Part shown: piece after piece, positions 1 through 12,832 of the stretch
How positions within the stretch are numbered: the stretch's first letter is position 1
How the letters are laid out: each line of letters opens with the position of its first letter
Assembly: GCA_900708905.1 (NCBI GenBank)
Contig: CAADRB010000020.1
Location: 2,302,550-2,366,549 of the forward strand
Source: Hymenolepis diminuta
Lineage: Eukaryota; Platyhelminthes; Cestoda; Cyclophyllidea; Hymenolepididae
Direction of reading: 5' to 3'
Length of the DNA stretch: 64,000 bases
Made by a program: the position numbers and the translations under genes
Notes under the pieces: generated by a model
Seen by the model: the letters and a program-made list of their open reading frames with translations, nothing else
Databases searched by the model: none
Told to the model about the DNA's origin: nothing

Positions 1-3000
1 ATGGCTTGGTTATACATATAAATAAAAATACAAGAAGCAACATGAACTTCGGTTGATTTCCAGATTTTATAATTTGTCTTAGGTTTTTCGTAAGGGTGTA
101 ATTCATTGCGCTATGTGCTAACTTTCTAACTTTCAAATTACAGAATTAGTCTCCTGTTTACTATTAAATACATATCCGGTTTGCTCAGAAAATGTTGATC
201 AGTTGGCTAAATTGAGTGTTTGGGTATATATTTGTAGTGCATACTACTCGTTCTAAAAATCACACAATGTTTCCTACAAAACAAAATCGTACAGTCTCCC
301 TGAGCGCATCTTATTTCGACTGTTTCTCATGATCTGATTGTACTCATTCAGCGCCAATGTCTCCCTCTTTCTACTAATTTCTATCCTTATTCTTTCTCCT
401 CTCATTCATTTTCAATTGCCCAGCATACGCGAGAAGGGCTACTTTTTCCGGATAGCTTTTAAGAAGTTCATTGGTTCAATGAGGAGATATCAGACATAAT
501 TTGACCAAAGTCTTAAAGTAGCTCCCCTGACAGATCTGTCCTAGCTAGAAAGTTTTTAAGATTACAGAGCTCACTAAATTTTACTAAGGATGAAATTCAA
601 TTTTAAAGTAATATTATTTACTATCGTTACCCACAATAATATAAAAATTTCGGTTTTTAATTATGGGAAGCAGTCCAATAAATGGTAAAGAGGTGGGGAT
701 CAAAAAGATGCTGAGAGCAGTGTCGGCATATCAAAAAGTCATACCTCATTAAATATTTGAATTCGGGACTTAAAATATTTACAAAGCGGGCAGTCAGAAA
801 TTCGAATTTCATGATTTGTCTACTGGATTGGAGGAAATCCATATCTACGATGTCTCATGCTTTTCAACCGGTTTTGTAATCATAATGGTCTGTCTTGCCA
901 CTTCAAATATATTTTTCTTTCAACAGCTAATAATACAGAACGATATTCAGCAGCTTAGTTATTAAATATCCATTCAAACAAAAGTTGAAGGATGCGAATT
1001 TATAAATTTGATATATGCAAAATGTAAAATCTAATGCTCGACTGCTTATTTTCCATTAAAAATAATTCTTTTCGTCCTTATTTTATCTTTTTCTGCTTAA
1101 TAAATTCCAGGTGCAAATTATGGTTTGGCAATTTTAATAGTCCCATTTATCAACCCACAGATATAATATGGTTAAGTCCATATTTCCCAGCTATTATGCC
1201 ACAATATTTAAATTGTAAATGGTAACATTTTATGTAGCATTTACCTTCAGTACGCAATAAACAATTTCTATCTTTCCATTAAAAATTATTGATATAATTT
1301 AATTGTCATAAAATGTGTTGCTATAAAAATTAGTATTTAATAAGTTGGACATACTTCTGAGTAAAGAAAGTGTTTCTGTCAAATATTTGCCATTTATTGG
1401 AGAAAAAATTCTCCCACTTTTTAATTTATCATTGAGAGGCACTTTCTGATATCTGTCTTGGACAAAAGGAGCATGTTCTGCATCATGTCTATTCGGGAAA
1501 TTTGCACTCAATTATCTATTTTTCATCGATATTAAAATATATGTGCTTCCGGTATGCCCATTAAAAGAAATGACCTTTCGGGTGTTTACCAAAATTTGAA
1601 GGCTTGCAATTTAATTTCTGTGATATTGAAACCTAATAGGGGTAACGCAGGATATGCTTGCGACTTTTAATAGAAATAAGGTAAAAAATACTAAACCTAG
1701 GCATTTGATTTAGTGGTTCTTGTTCATCTCTGTTTATGTTCGTTTTAATACTTTATCAAATTTATAAATAGACAAGGTACATCCTTACAAAAGCGAGGAA
1801 AGAGGGAAAGAAAAAATGAAAAATTTACAAAACCCTTTGCCTTTTTCCCTGGATCTGAGTGAGCACTAGGAACTAAGGCAGTCATTTAGGAAAGTGGGAA
1901 TGGTGAAAGACAGCATGGTCTCTCTGTCCAAATATTGTCAGTGATACTGCCACTCAGAAAAATAGGGCTAGAATAGCTTTTACGGTTTTATAGTATAGTT
2001 TAAAACAGAATAATTTGCAATTTAAAGTGATATCTACCCTGAGAATAACTATAACAGTTACTTCTAAAGTTGAAAAGTGCATATTTTTCACTGAGACCTT
2101 TTCCAAGTAAATCTGTTACATTCTTCATTTAAATTTCCATTTCTGTTTCTAAGATCATCCTCTGCAGTTCTGTTGCTGCTAGTTTTATCATGACTATAAG
2201 AAATCCCAGATAAAATTGAGTGGCATGGCCAACCACGAAAGTAATTTAAACGATCAACAGGCTATGAATACGGTGTACGCAACCTCATCCACGAGCCTGA
2301 AAGTCAAATAATGAAGATTAAGTATTAAAATATCATAAATTGAACATTTGTGAACAGCTGAAGATGTGGACAAGTCTCATTTTATTACCTTTTAATATTA
2401 ACTCCCTCCCCAATTCATGCTTTATCGTATTCGTTTACTGTTCAACTTATTCTCATACTTCCTATGATTGACACTTGTGAAAGATTTTGTTCTGCCGTGG
2501 GAAATAGTAATTGTAATGATTCTCCACAATTCATCTCAATATGAATCTGGTTATGAATGTCTGAATCAAGCTCAAAATGCCCTTTAATAGATAAAAAATT
2601 ATTTTTGAAGGCACATTTTAACCACACTAATTGCAATGTGAATATCATGTCACTATAAACCTCCCGAAATGTTCCACTTTTGCTTTTTATTGTACTTTAA
2701 ATTAAATTCGCAATTGAATATCGAGCTATTTATTTCTTATCAAAATTATATTGTTATCAGTGACAATACAGAAGGAACTTTATCAAGTGAAGGGAGCCAG
2801 TACAAAACGGATGGATAGGTCGAACAGGAGTATATAATGAAGTCAAGATGTATGGAATCGTACATTAATTGAATTCTGGAATCATTGAGTTTTCGATTTC
2901 TTATAAGGAATATAATTCGCCTTGCAATATCCAAATGTTCCAGAGTTCAATTTGTACGAATTGATTTCAGGATATCCGGACCAGTTCATAGTCACAATAT

Positions 3001-3730
3001 ATTTAACTAAATAGCTGATCATGCCACTGTCATCCATTTATATTTTCCAAAACTCATGAGACTGGCGAAGTCGTTTTGAATGTAACAGAGTTCACTGTAT
3101 TTTATTTCATGTGAAATCTAATTTCGCACTTTTTCTACGTAACAATCAGCTTTGTGAAGCAGCCCAAGGTCCAGAGAATTACATTTTATTCGATTGAAAT
3201 GGACAAAAGATGTTAGAAGCCTAATTTTACATTTCCTTTTAATGGTGAACTTATCAAATATCTCCACTAATACTCGCGTGTATATCGCTAAGAAAATAAT
3301 TTCCGTGTCAAATGTTGGCCATTGTCATTCACGCGCTTAGAATGTTATCTTTCTTCCATCATCTATTTTCTTCTTTCCGTTCGCAATGATGTGAACAATG
3401 AACGTTATAATAGAATGTGTACATTGTATTGTGTTCCGAACTAGGTATAATGTCTCAATGTCAGGTTTTCTAGATGAATAACGTATGATCTAAAAAATTC
3501 GGTTTCACTTCATTTCTTATTTCATTTATTGTCTATATTTAAATGCGCTTAATAAATTTGTTTATCAAAATATTTGTTTAGTGGAAAATATTATAATTGA
3601 GAAATTGCCCTCATGCAAAATTAATAAAACTAGCCTTCTTTTCAATTTTCCGAACTCAGCTGACACAGGGCCGGAAAGAAACAGAGTCAGTAATAGAAAA
3701 TTGTGCTGAGGAAGAACAGAGGGTAGACAG
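1..3730. other. AT-rich intergenic stretch, no gene seen
   Basis: Open frames here are short, AT-driven and mostly lack coding-like composition. I see no splice-bounded open segment, tRNA or convincing repeat. A chance-level minus-strand frame at 657-842 and others of similar size were judged background. Confidence 0.5.
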
Positions 3731-3818
3731 TAAACCTAAAATCTAAAACCTAAAAATACCTAAGCTGAGAAATGATTTTACGGAGAGTAGAGCTCAGAAC
3801 GCAGGTGAAATAAAACTC

Positions 3819-4020
3819 ATGAAATTAAATAGCAATTTAAGGCCCGTGAGAAAGTCATCCACAAGGGTACGCAAAGTGGACAATAAAGGGGAAAAAATGG
3901 ATAGGATGATCATGAAAACTGATGACGAAGATGAGGGAACAAGCCCACGCACTATCTTATTAGCTACATGGATCGAAATTAATCATTCAATTCTATTTAT
4001 TTTCACTAACTCAAATAAAA
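3819..4020 (+). other. Candidate first/internal exon with perfect splice donor; function unknown
   Basis: I do not recognise this. An ATG at 3819 opens a hydrophilic, basic-then-acidic frame (lysine/arginine-rich, then the run DDEDE), and the same frame is already open upstream from about 3745 without a stop. At 4021 there is a textbook donor, A|GTAAGTGG, which would end the exon in phase 1. The reading frame continues only 12 codons past it to a stop at 4053, with a switch to hydrophobic composition, which is what one expects from running into an intron. No partner exon was identified. It could equally be a chance open frame of about 100 codons. No domain or family is recognisable. Confidence 0.25.
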
Positions 4021-4379
4021 GTAAGTGGCCAATTTTAATTTACTTCGTCTTCTAATCACTCGAAAACGTAACGAAATAAATGAAATTTTGCATAACGTAA
4101 GTTTTACTTCGGGTTTTTATAATTACATTTTTGAACGTACGCGACTCTTTCGAAAAGCAAATGACAAAATTGTAGTTAGTTTTTAAATAATCGAGGTAAT
4201 ATTTAGGGTTAACTGACAGAAATAGACAAATATACAGAATGGTAAGTACGCAATTTAAATGTTGTAAATTATATAATCATGATATTTGCTTTGAATTTAT
4301 CTTTCAACAATGTAAATTCATTAAAAAACAATGCTGCGTATATCCGTAAACGCCCTGTATATAGAATAATATATTGAGA

Positions 4380-4805
4380 ACTGTGTAAAATGTCCAAGAA
4401 GATCCCAGAAAGAGCACATCTTGGCCCGATCATATCTTATTATATTGCCAATTAAAACCGTTTAGATAGACAAATTAGATACTTGGTGGAGGTCAACCAC
4501 ACTCAAGTCCCTGTCTCAAAGAGAGTTCCTCATACAGTCTGACACTGAGAGCCTGAACTGCAAATAGTAGCGTCGCAGACAGCAGGCATCAACCAACACC
4601 TGGGGATCGGAAACGATAACATCCCGACAACAATGTTACATAAAGATACCTACACAGCTGCCAACCATTACATAAGGACATCGACGACCAGACATGACTG
4701 ACGTCTAACGAAAAAACTTTTTATGTAATCCCTTATTTGTTTATCAATAAATTGGAGTGGCTTCCCGAGAGTCACTTCGTAGGTGGACATATTCGTTACA
4801 TTATA
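4380..4805 (+). repeat. Possible eroded LTR-like segment
   Basis: This is a block less AT-rich than its surroundings. It contains an AATAAA at about 4746 followed by some 55 bases and an end resembling an LTR terminus (...GTTACA). Two unrelated short open frames follow. No second LTR, primer-binding site or target-site duplication was found, so the call is weak and rests on composition plus the poly(A)-signal/terminus spacing. Confidence 0.15.
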
Positions 4806-4900
4806 CCATATACCTAGTTGAGGACTAGGGGCAAAGACTCAGAAGGTCTTGATCATACGCTATTAAATTTTTCAGTTAAAAGTGTTGGGGTAGAATAGGG

Positions 4901-5294
4901 ATGCATTTGGTGACAGGCAGAAGTTATTCTTACTCAGGACACCGTGTCTCAAAAGAAATTTATCATCTCTCCAGACAGTGGGGAGCTGAATATCACACTT
5001 GGTACCACATTTGTACTTTTTCTACCAAGAACGAATATATTGGCGTCCTTTGTAGGGAGATAAATGTAGAAGGTTCGGTTTTTTACAAGAATTAAGTTAT
5101 TTTAGATGCACTATTTCAGAATGTATGGAGATAGATTCTGGTATTGGCAAACAGGCCGGCTACCGATTGATGTGAGTGTCCCCAAGGATATCTTCAACAA
5201 AGTGACGAAATATACTCTGAATGAAAATCTCATACATTTTTATCCGTTCAACACACACAATCGTCCAATAAATAAATTTATATCTTATGTCTAA
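4901..5294 (+). other. Two consecutive short open frames, unknown
   Basis: Two ATG-initiated frames lie end to end: 4901-5095 (64 codons, aromatic- and His-rich, with two Cys) and 5106-5294 (62 codons, starting 10 bases after the first stop, at +1 nt relative to its frame). AATAAATAAA lies at the end of the second frame (about 5268). I recognise no domain. The pair could be one old retroelement frame broken by a frameshift, an unspliced gene remnant, or chance. No splice sites of quality were seen at the junction. Confidence 0.15.
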
Positions 5295-6079
5295 ATGGCT
5301 CATGGTTATTATGATTTTCATTTACTTTTAATTCATTGATTACGTAAAGGTCATATGAGTTAACTTGTGCAGGTGATAAGAAGTCAGCACTCAACCGCAA
5401 TTCAAACATCTTTGGTAGATGGAGGTGTAGAATTTCAATTGACCCTAGGATTTAGTAATATCATAATAAGTACTCGTTGGTCTTCATATTTGCACTACTG
5501 ATCAAACTAGTTCTGTTATCCTAAGGGAATTATTTAGTTTTGAGAAATTAAGCTAAACCATTATTATTCACTTCAATTTTCTTTGCTATCATGAGGAATT
5601 TTTTACTATACCTAAAATGTCGGCTAAAACTATTAAGCCTATGAAAATTTTTCACCATTTTCTACACATTCTGGCCGGGTCATTGGCGTCAATACTGTCC
5701 AGCTAGATTGTTTAGACTACAAGTCAACTTCATCCCGCCAAGGTGGACATTTAATCTAGACAAATATGCCAATAAATGACCTTTTAACCAGCAATTTAAA
5801 TTTAGACCGGTTGGATTTTTAATCGCTTCCTTATGTCAGGTAGTGACTCTGAATATTATATAAATCATCCTTTCCTGCTTTCGTGGCATTGGTGATTTAG
5901 GTTCCTGGCAGACTAAATCAATTCCATTAAATCAATAAATATATAGCAGCATTGTCAGCCCCATCGTCAATTGATTTTTTCTAATTTTCTTATATATTAC
6001 TTTTGATCCAAATCTCTACTCATAAAATTTCATGCGAATTTGTAAAACTTTCTCGCTTTCAAGATATAGATTAATACCC

Positions 6080-6800
6080 TCTTTAAACTTGCTTTGAAAC
6101 GCTTCTGTACTTTATTGGATGACATTGGCTTCCTTCAGTTAGTGCCTACAATAGAGTAGTATCAATCTTTTGGTCTTCGTATCATTCTTCGAGCAATGTT
6201 CTGAACAGCCCTTGATTCATCATCCATCTTACGATAGACAACTGTAACTACACTATGCAGTAGAACTGGTTCTGTAAATGTTTTCAATATTCTATGCTCG
6301 TGTTTTAATAAATAACATCTTCGATTTTGGAATAGGCCTAAGTTTTACTAGCTGCCGTTTGTTCTTAATGATATTTAGTTTTACAACATCATCGATCAGA
6401 CCTTTTCCACATATATTTGAAGATATGATTGATCTAGAGCCACATCGACGTACTCCTAGACTACTTTACCATGTGTCAGGGATAGTTTTAAGCCTTTGTA
6501 GAAGCCGTTCAGCATGTCCAATCGATGAAGCGGTAAGACAGAGATCATCTGTATATTCAAAATGTCTCAATGAGTCTCAATGATATTCAAATCCTCAAAG
6601 TTTGGATATACTTCATATCAGATTAATTGAAGAGTAGTGGACGTCCAACTGATCCCTCTCCTCATAGTAACAATTTCATTCAAGTATCTGCTATGGCTAT
6701 CGGAATATTAAGGAATGGCTTAATGCAAGTGACTATAGTGTAGATAGTTTTAATAAATTGCACTTTGTCTTTTCCGTGTCAAATGGAGTTAAGCGTATCC
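6080..6800 (-). mobile_element. Degraded non-LTR (LINE) retrotransposon reverse-transcriptase fragment
   Basis: On the minus strand the segment reads as a broken non-LTR reverse transcriptase. Near 6790 a PFDTEKTK stretch matches the RT motif A region (AFDSV/N-type, catalytic Asp). At about 6646-6625 GRPLLFN matches the conserved (R/Q)GxPLSPLLFN box after a frameshift. At 6555-6544 YTDD, followed by an LTASS-like segment, is the motif C catalytic box. Downstream the frame is interrupted by several stops, and a CCAATAAAG lies on the minus strand near 6115, close to the apparent 3' end. Multiple stops and frame changes mean it is dead. Among flatworms RTE- and CR1-like LINEs are common; the precise clade cannot be assigned from this fragment. 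Confidence 0.75.
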
Positions 6801-8554
6801 TGTCATGTTTTCCTTCTAGCTTAGTAAGGACAGGGCAATAAAACATCTCCTTGGATGTTTATCTGTGTACTTTAAACGTAATTTTGCGCACCACCCCAAT
6901 AGTCCTTAAACGTACATCTACAATTAGTTAGCTCTACCAGGTTTCATGCCGCATAGCTACAAGCACCGTTGATTAATGGCTAAGTGGTATGGGATACGCT
7001 ATTAACTGACTGATAAGTCATTCCATTTTCTGCTTGGGAAAAAGTTACAAGAGAGCGAATTAGGCTGAAATGGAAAGCTTTGTCAGGTGAATCAGGTGGA
7101 ACTAAAAATAAAAAGCAGAATCAGGATATTTTAATATCTGCTATTTTCCTTTAATAGCGTTTACATCAGTTCTATGACATTCGCCAAGTCGACCTTCAGT
7201 AACTTCAAAATTTCTGTCATGAATATCAAAATTAGCTTGTAAATATCATCAAAATTAGTATCATCCGTTATAATAGGAAAACTGAACTATTTGATATATT
7301 TTGAGACAAACGCGACTCCAGCTGACTCCATAATATTTTTGTCAGAGAGGTTATTTCTTTCTACGCTTTGTCAGTAAACTACTAGGTTTTGCAAATCTCC
7401 GCACAATTTCTTTACTAGCCCGTTTGAAGAAAACGATTAAATATAAAAGCCTGTTTTAAAGGTACTTTGCGTGGTGAACTTTAAACTAGTTTCCCTTTTG
7501 GCTCAAGAGTTACCTTAGGTAAAATGTTTTGCACTTGACACCTGTTGATGTGCCCATTTTTCGAATATTTCACGGGCTTGAACACGTCTTCGTAGTCTTG
7601 GATAAGCACCTGCCCATATATTTTATAGTAAATTGTACAACATAATAAAATTTATTCTAGACAAACAGGATCTACTATAAAGTAAATGATAGCCTACTTG
7701 TTAATATCCTTTATTTTGGCGATGTTAAGTGATAATCTTTTATTGGGTAGCTTATCTGCTCCTTCTGCAAAACAGCGTATACACGATTGAGTCAAGCGGA
7801 GATACCCGCCTGTTAAAATGCCTGAGGAAGTGAGAAGACTGTCTGATAAGTAGGCTTACAAATTAATCTTGCGTGACCGCAAAGGTGGCCGACCAGTGTT
7901 TATGCACAATTTCTGAGTTCTCTTTCTCTTACCAGAAATACACTCAGGAATCCAGATTTTTACTCTCTATATCGCAAGATATCTTGTTTTATTGCAGGAA
8001 CAATGAAATGAGAAATCTACTTTGACTTTAGATGAAAACTGCATATGGTTAGAGAGTAATGCTTTAAGGTGGCAGGTAGAAATATAGTTTTCATCCCTCA
8101 AAACTATTTTTTTGTAGTTTATATTTAATTGGCACCTTTCCATATTAGGTTTAAGCTATCAAAATGGTTTTGGAATTTAACTGTCATTGAGACGCTGTTA
8201 CTGATTCTTGGTACAGGTTCCCTCACACGTTCTCTTGAGTATCAGGAGGAAAGAGGAAATCTCTACATTATTGTCTTCCTCATTTCGGTATTATTTTACA
8301 TGGTGATAACTCTGTGACCCTTAAAAAACTAACTTAGATTTCTTAATGAATTTAGAAGATCAGGTGATTAATTTTGCAGTTTAATAGAGAAGCATCCATT
8401 TATTTAACTGCCAATATAAATAGTTTCACCAGTTCAAAGTGGGTTGGACAGTTGATAGATGAATCCGAGATCGCATGCTGTCCACGAACTAGTTATTAAC
8501 TAGGTAAGATATATGGGCGATCAAAAATATCTTCAAGTAATTAGTAATTTCCAG
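6801..8554. other. Intergenic, no gene seen
   Basis: AT-rich sequence without coding-like frames. A box-A-like string (TGGCTAAGTGGTATGG, about 6977-6992) recalls the 5' half of a tRNA, but no box B follows, so I do not call a tRNA. Confidence 0.4.
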
Positions 8555-8720
8555 AGTGGGATCATGGAGCCTCCCAAACAAGAGACTCAAATTCTGCCAC
8601 CCTCTATGTTAGCCAGACTGAATCTGTGCAGTTGCCGTTCTGTTGACTGTGTGTGCACCGATGGAAATCTAACTCTCAGCCTCTGATAGAGCAAAGTGTC
8701 TGGTGAGTACTACAAAGTCA
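8555..8720 (-). repeat. tRNA-derived SINE, copy 2 (minus strand)
   Basis: Read on the minus strand, the string GATTTCCATCGGTGCACAC (within 8651-8671) matches positions 12756-12774 of the tRNA-like element at 12.7 kb. Similarity continues for about 60 bases of body sequence (AGT.A.C..AA.GGC.ACT....AG.TTCAGT). Its tail (AGGCTCCATGAT) also matches the third copy near 55.3 kb. The tRNA-like head is poorly preserved here. Confidence 0.6.
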
Positions 8721-11700
8721 AATTCATTGAATTAAAATAATAAATAATTGATCCAGGTTAGCGTATCAGATATGTGAGTTTCTGATACTATTAACTCAGA
8801 ACGGTTAGTGTTTGAAATATATATTTATCAAAATGTAAAGTAACTTTGTATAAAGATTTCCATACGTTTAAATGGTTAAGAACATGTCGGAAAACGCGTG
8901 GAATTTGGAATTTAGTTAAAAGGGAGCACAAGTTGGAGGACGAACAATTACCTAGGTATATGATCAGATTGACAAAGTGCGAAAGATTCTGGCATGATTT
9001 ATGAGAATACAAGCGAATTTCATTGATAAATTTCATAAATACTTCCAGTGTTCCATTTATATACAAACTTATTTTAATTAAATCCCTTGATTTCTGTAAA
9101 AAGCAGAGACAGGCTATTTTAGTACAAATTGTCATCATTCTGTTGGGATCAGTTTGTAGTAATTTTCTTAAACAGAGATTAAAATAATATTTAACATCTC
9201 CAATTTTAACTGGATCCTTTTTAACCTTTTGTTGGGGAGAAAAATTTTTTCCATATTGTCTGGGATTCCGTTTTTCATACTTTTAACCGGAAGCCGCCTA
9301 ATTCGTCTGACAATTTTTCCTCCTACTTTCTCTGATCTAGAAAAATTTTAATTGGCTAAAGTAATATTTCAAATAATGTCCTGTAATTTCATAATGTTAA
9401 AGAACTGCTACCTGCTTCCTCAAGAAAGCTAAAGCTCCACAAAACGCAATTCTAACGCCACTTAGGAGGAACTCATAACTAGGGTAGAAATGCCATCCTC
9501 GGTGACTTAAACACAATAAACGGTAAACACAAAGGGCAAATGATAAATAAATGCGTTATTAGACCCTCCGTCACACCTATCAATATCAAGGAATTTTCAT
9601 TATAAATAATCTCTTTTACACTTTTGCAAAGTCAAAACTTGTGGCCTAAATGGGTCACTTCCATTGAATGACATGGTTAATCGTGGTGGTTAAAATTGGC
9701 CAAAGGAGAAATGGGAGACTGGAAATGTCATTTCAGAGTGGCTCTAATATACTACTCTTCTACTCAAAATAAGCACTCGAGACTACTTTCCTTCAAAAAG
9801 CTCAACGTTTATTATTTTATCACACAACAAATACTGTTATTCAGGAGGGAAACTACGTGTTGATTAATTTCGACTTAATTTATTCCGGTAAAAAGATTCA
9901 TCGAATTGAGTTAATGCATTGGGAAATCCTATTTTGTTTGTATTCTTCTTTGGCAGGCTAAAAGAATGCTAATTCTTTAGGCTTTATATGCAAAATTGTT
10001 TCTGATAAAACATGTTATGACTTTTCTAACTCTAAACTTTGAACTTTAGCAGACATTAACATTTATCACATTTCAAAGTATTTCAGTAGTATTAACTCTA
10101 TTTTATTAAACTAATTGAATATTGAAAATTTTGTCAATAACCTGTTATAAAACATAGGCCAACATAAGACAGTACAAAAACGGTTCAAAACCAGCAGCTG
10201 ATAGCAATAAATAGGTTTCGGGAAACAAGAGCGGAAAAATATAACCATTAACTTTTTGCTCTTTCATTTCTATTTAGGTATATTACTTCCCTTTCTCCTA
10301 ATTTTAACTCTTTTTAATTGTTTCGAGGAAACTGTTTTTTCGCCATTGGGAAACCTAAGTAAAATTATAAACTGATATGAAATCCATTAGGTCATAATAG
10401 CCAATGCAAGGAAAAGGAAAAAATTTTATTGTAAATATTAAATCTGTATTCAAATTACTATTGCAGTATGGGAAAAAACATACTTGTTTATCGATTACTT
10501 CTGAAAACGCATGATAACGGTATATCAAGTGGCTTGAGAATTAATACGACGGAAAAGTTTGGGACAGTTTTTGGGTTATGTTCTCTCGTTTATTTTGCTC
10601 ATTAAGAAAGGCTGTCATATTAAAGTATGCCAACTTTCCATAAATTCACCATTAATCCCAACCTGCGAATTGCAATTGTCCTTTGATTAATTTTATCATT
10701 GGGCACTCTTTATTTGTTGATGAACCAATCTGTCATCTCCCTTACCTCAGTTGACCTTCTTTATCACAATCCGAGTTCCATTGGCTCAGTACTAACGCAT
10801 TTTTCTCTTCCTTACCAATCTCCAATAACTCCTCTGACTCCTTTCTTCCCTCTTTACCTATCCACAACTTTTGTTCAATGCTCATTTGTCTAACTCAACT
10901 CTTGGTCTTCTCGTTTTGTGAAAGAATATGTTATCCTGTTAGCGTTTAGAAAAATCATTAGTACTGTTGGAGGATTTATAAGCCTAATTCAGGGCGACTT
11001 AAAATTACCTTTATTTTCAGATTGCTGCTACTTTAATGCTTTGATCTTTCGTCATTTCTATCTTGTCAGAGTCTGGCTTCATTTCGCGGTAGTCTCTATG
11101 ATGAAAGGCAATTTCAGATCTACAGACAATCTTTGTACTTTTTCTGATGGCTTTTCCGTTCGATTACGGACATTTATAACTTTATGAATATTAGGGTAAT
11201 AATACCTGACTAGCTGAATCCTTTCGAGGTAGGTCGATGAATTTTCATTTATTAAATCCATTTTCATTTATTTATCACTGCATTTAGGAAAATTTCGTTT
11301 TAATTTTAGATTTACAAATATGATGGAAATTTCCGGAGGCGTATTTCCAACCATCTATGAATAAGAGGACTAAATCTCATATTCAAGTATAATTTTTTTC
11401 GCTCAGGTGGAATGTTAAAGTTTAAACAAAATTATACAAATTTTTAATCACGAAAATGCACAGAATACATTAGAACAACTGTACTGGGTAAAGAAGAAAC
11501 TCGGGACATCAAAAAATTTCTTTTCTTTGAATTTGCAATCCTTAATGAGCGATAGAATGTGCCACCCTGATGTTCTAAAGTTCAGATCTAAGAATTTGTC
11601 TCCTGACTCCTTAAATTAGTTCTTGTCTGCGGAATTCAATGCTTCTTTAATGTTTGATCACGCTGTCCCAATATTGGAGATGTCATTTTTAAGCTCAGTA

Positions 11701-12699
11701 CTCGTGTATAAATGATAACTGATTTTTAAATAAAATTAGAAACTAACCAAGGAATTGTAAAGAATTTGGAATTTTTATTTTACGCGATTCTGGTGGTATA
11801 AAAGCATAATTTGAAAATCAGTTATTCTAATTGACTTGCGAATTCCGATTGCATAGCCGTAATCCCCAAATAATGGTTTTTGCAGCATATTTCACGCTCA
11901 TTCTATTGACTATTTCACATTCTAGTATATTGTGTCAATTACAATTATTTAGGTAGACAAACGAAATGCACTTGACACCAGAGGAAGACATGTCTTATGA
12001 GGAACTTGCCACCTGAGAGCCTGGATACCACAGTTTAAAATGTAGATTGCAAGAAATTTCCTGTGATCACTGCTCAATAAGCTAATATCATACGGATAAA
12101 CAACCGACTGGGCTACTCACTAAAGGCTTATACTGGATGGATCCCCCATCAACTCTTAGTGTTCTTCATATATATGCATAATTATAATCATAAAATTAAG
12201 ACCATCGTGGTTGACGACTGCAAGTCCCCGAGAGAAGCACTCATACAATATGATTGATATGTCTGTCAATAATAAGGCAGCCCCACACTGCATTGCAGTG
12301 TATTTTATCACGAACAAAGCACACATTCCAATTATTAGTCATTCTTATTAATAGAGATAGCGAAAATTACGCTATAGAACGGAGAGCGTGTGATAGTGAT
12401 AGAAACCTCGATTTCGAGCTGGTAATGAAGGAATTGGCACTGCAACCATTCCTCTAATATTTTACTCTGCCGACTGTTTGATTTCTCATGACTATTCTTA
12501 CTTCATATTGCTCTGCGAATTGGACGGAAATGCTTGCATGAATGTGACCACTAGAACTAAACGTTGTCAAGTATACAAAAATGAAAAATTATAAAGTCTC
12601 ACAGATCTTTCTTCATTGATCTATAATTTGAAAGTTATACATCTATTTGTCCAATTCGTATCTTTGATACGATTCTAGAATAAATGGACTTATTACTGT
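8721..12699. other. Intergenic, no gene seen
   Basis: Only AT-driven frames. The longest (8791-9138, minus strand) is 115 codons but hydrophobic/Leu-Ile-rich with no domain, splice signal or composition shift, so it is treated as background. Confidence 0.4.
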
Positions 12700-12832
12700 G
12701 CACTGATGACACAGCGGTAAATGTGCTCGTCTGCGAAATGAAAAGTCGCCAGTTCGATTTCCATCGGTGCACACTTAGTGAGCGAAATGGCCAACTATAG
12801 TAGTTCAGTGTAATTAATAAAGGACATGACAG
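12700..12832 (+). repeat. tRNA-derived SINE, copy 1 (best tRNA-like head)
   Basis: Positions 12700-12770 (71 nt, tRNA length) begin GCACTGA and end TCGGTGC, which form a 7-bp acceptor stem with one G-T pair. A box-A-like ACACAGCGGT lies near the start and a box-B-like AGTTCGATTTCC at 12751-12762. The D stem is partial and the T stem does not pair properly, so this is not a functional tRNA. A body shared with the copy at 8.6 kb follows, to about 12832. Confidence 0.65.

Noticed and set aside
6967..7010. Box-A-like TGGCTAAGTGGTATGG suggesting a tRNA-Ser/Leu
   Set aside because: No box B or closing acceptor stem within 90 bases.
8791..9138. 115-codon minus-strand frame
   Set aside because: AT-driven, hydrophobic/Leu-Ile-rich composition, no domain, no splice signals, no compositional shift.
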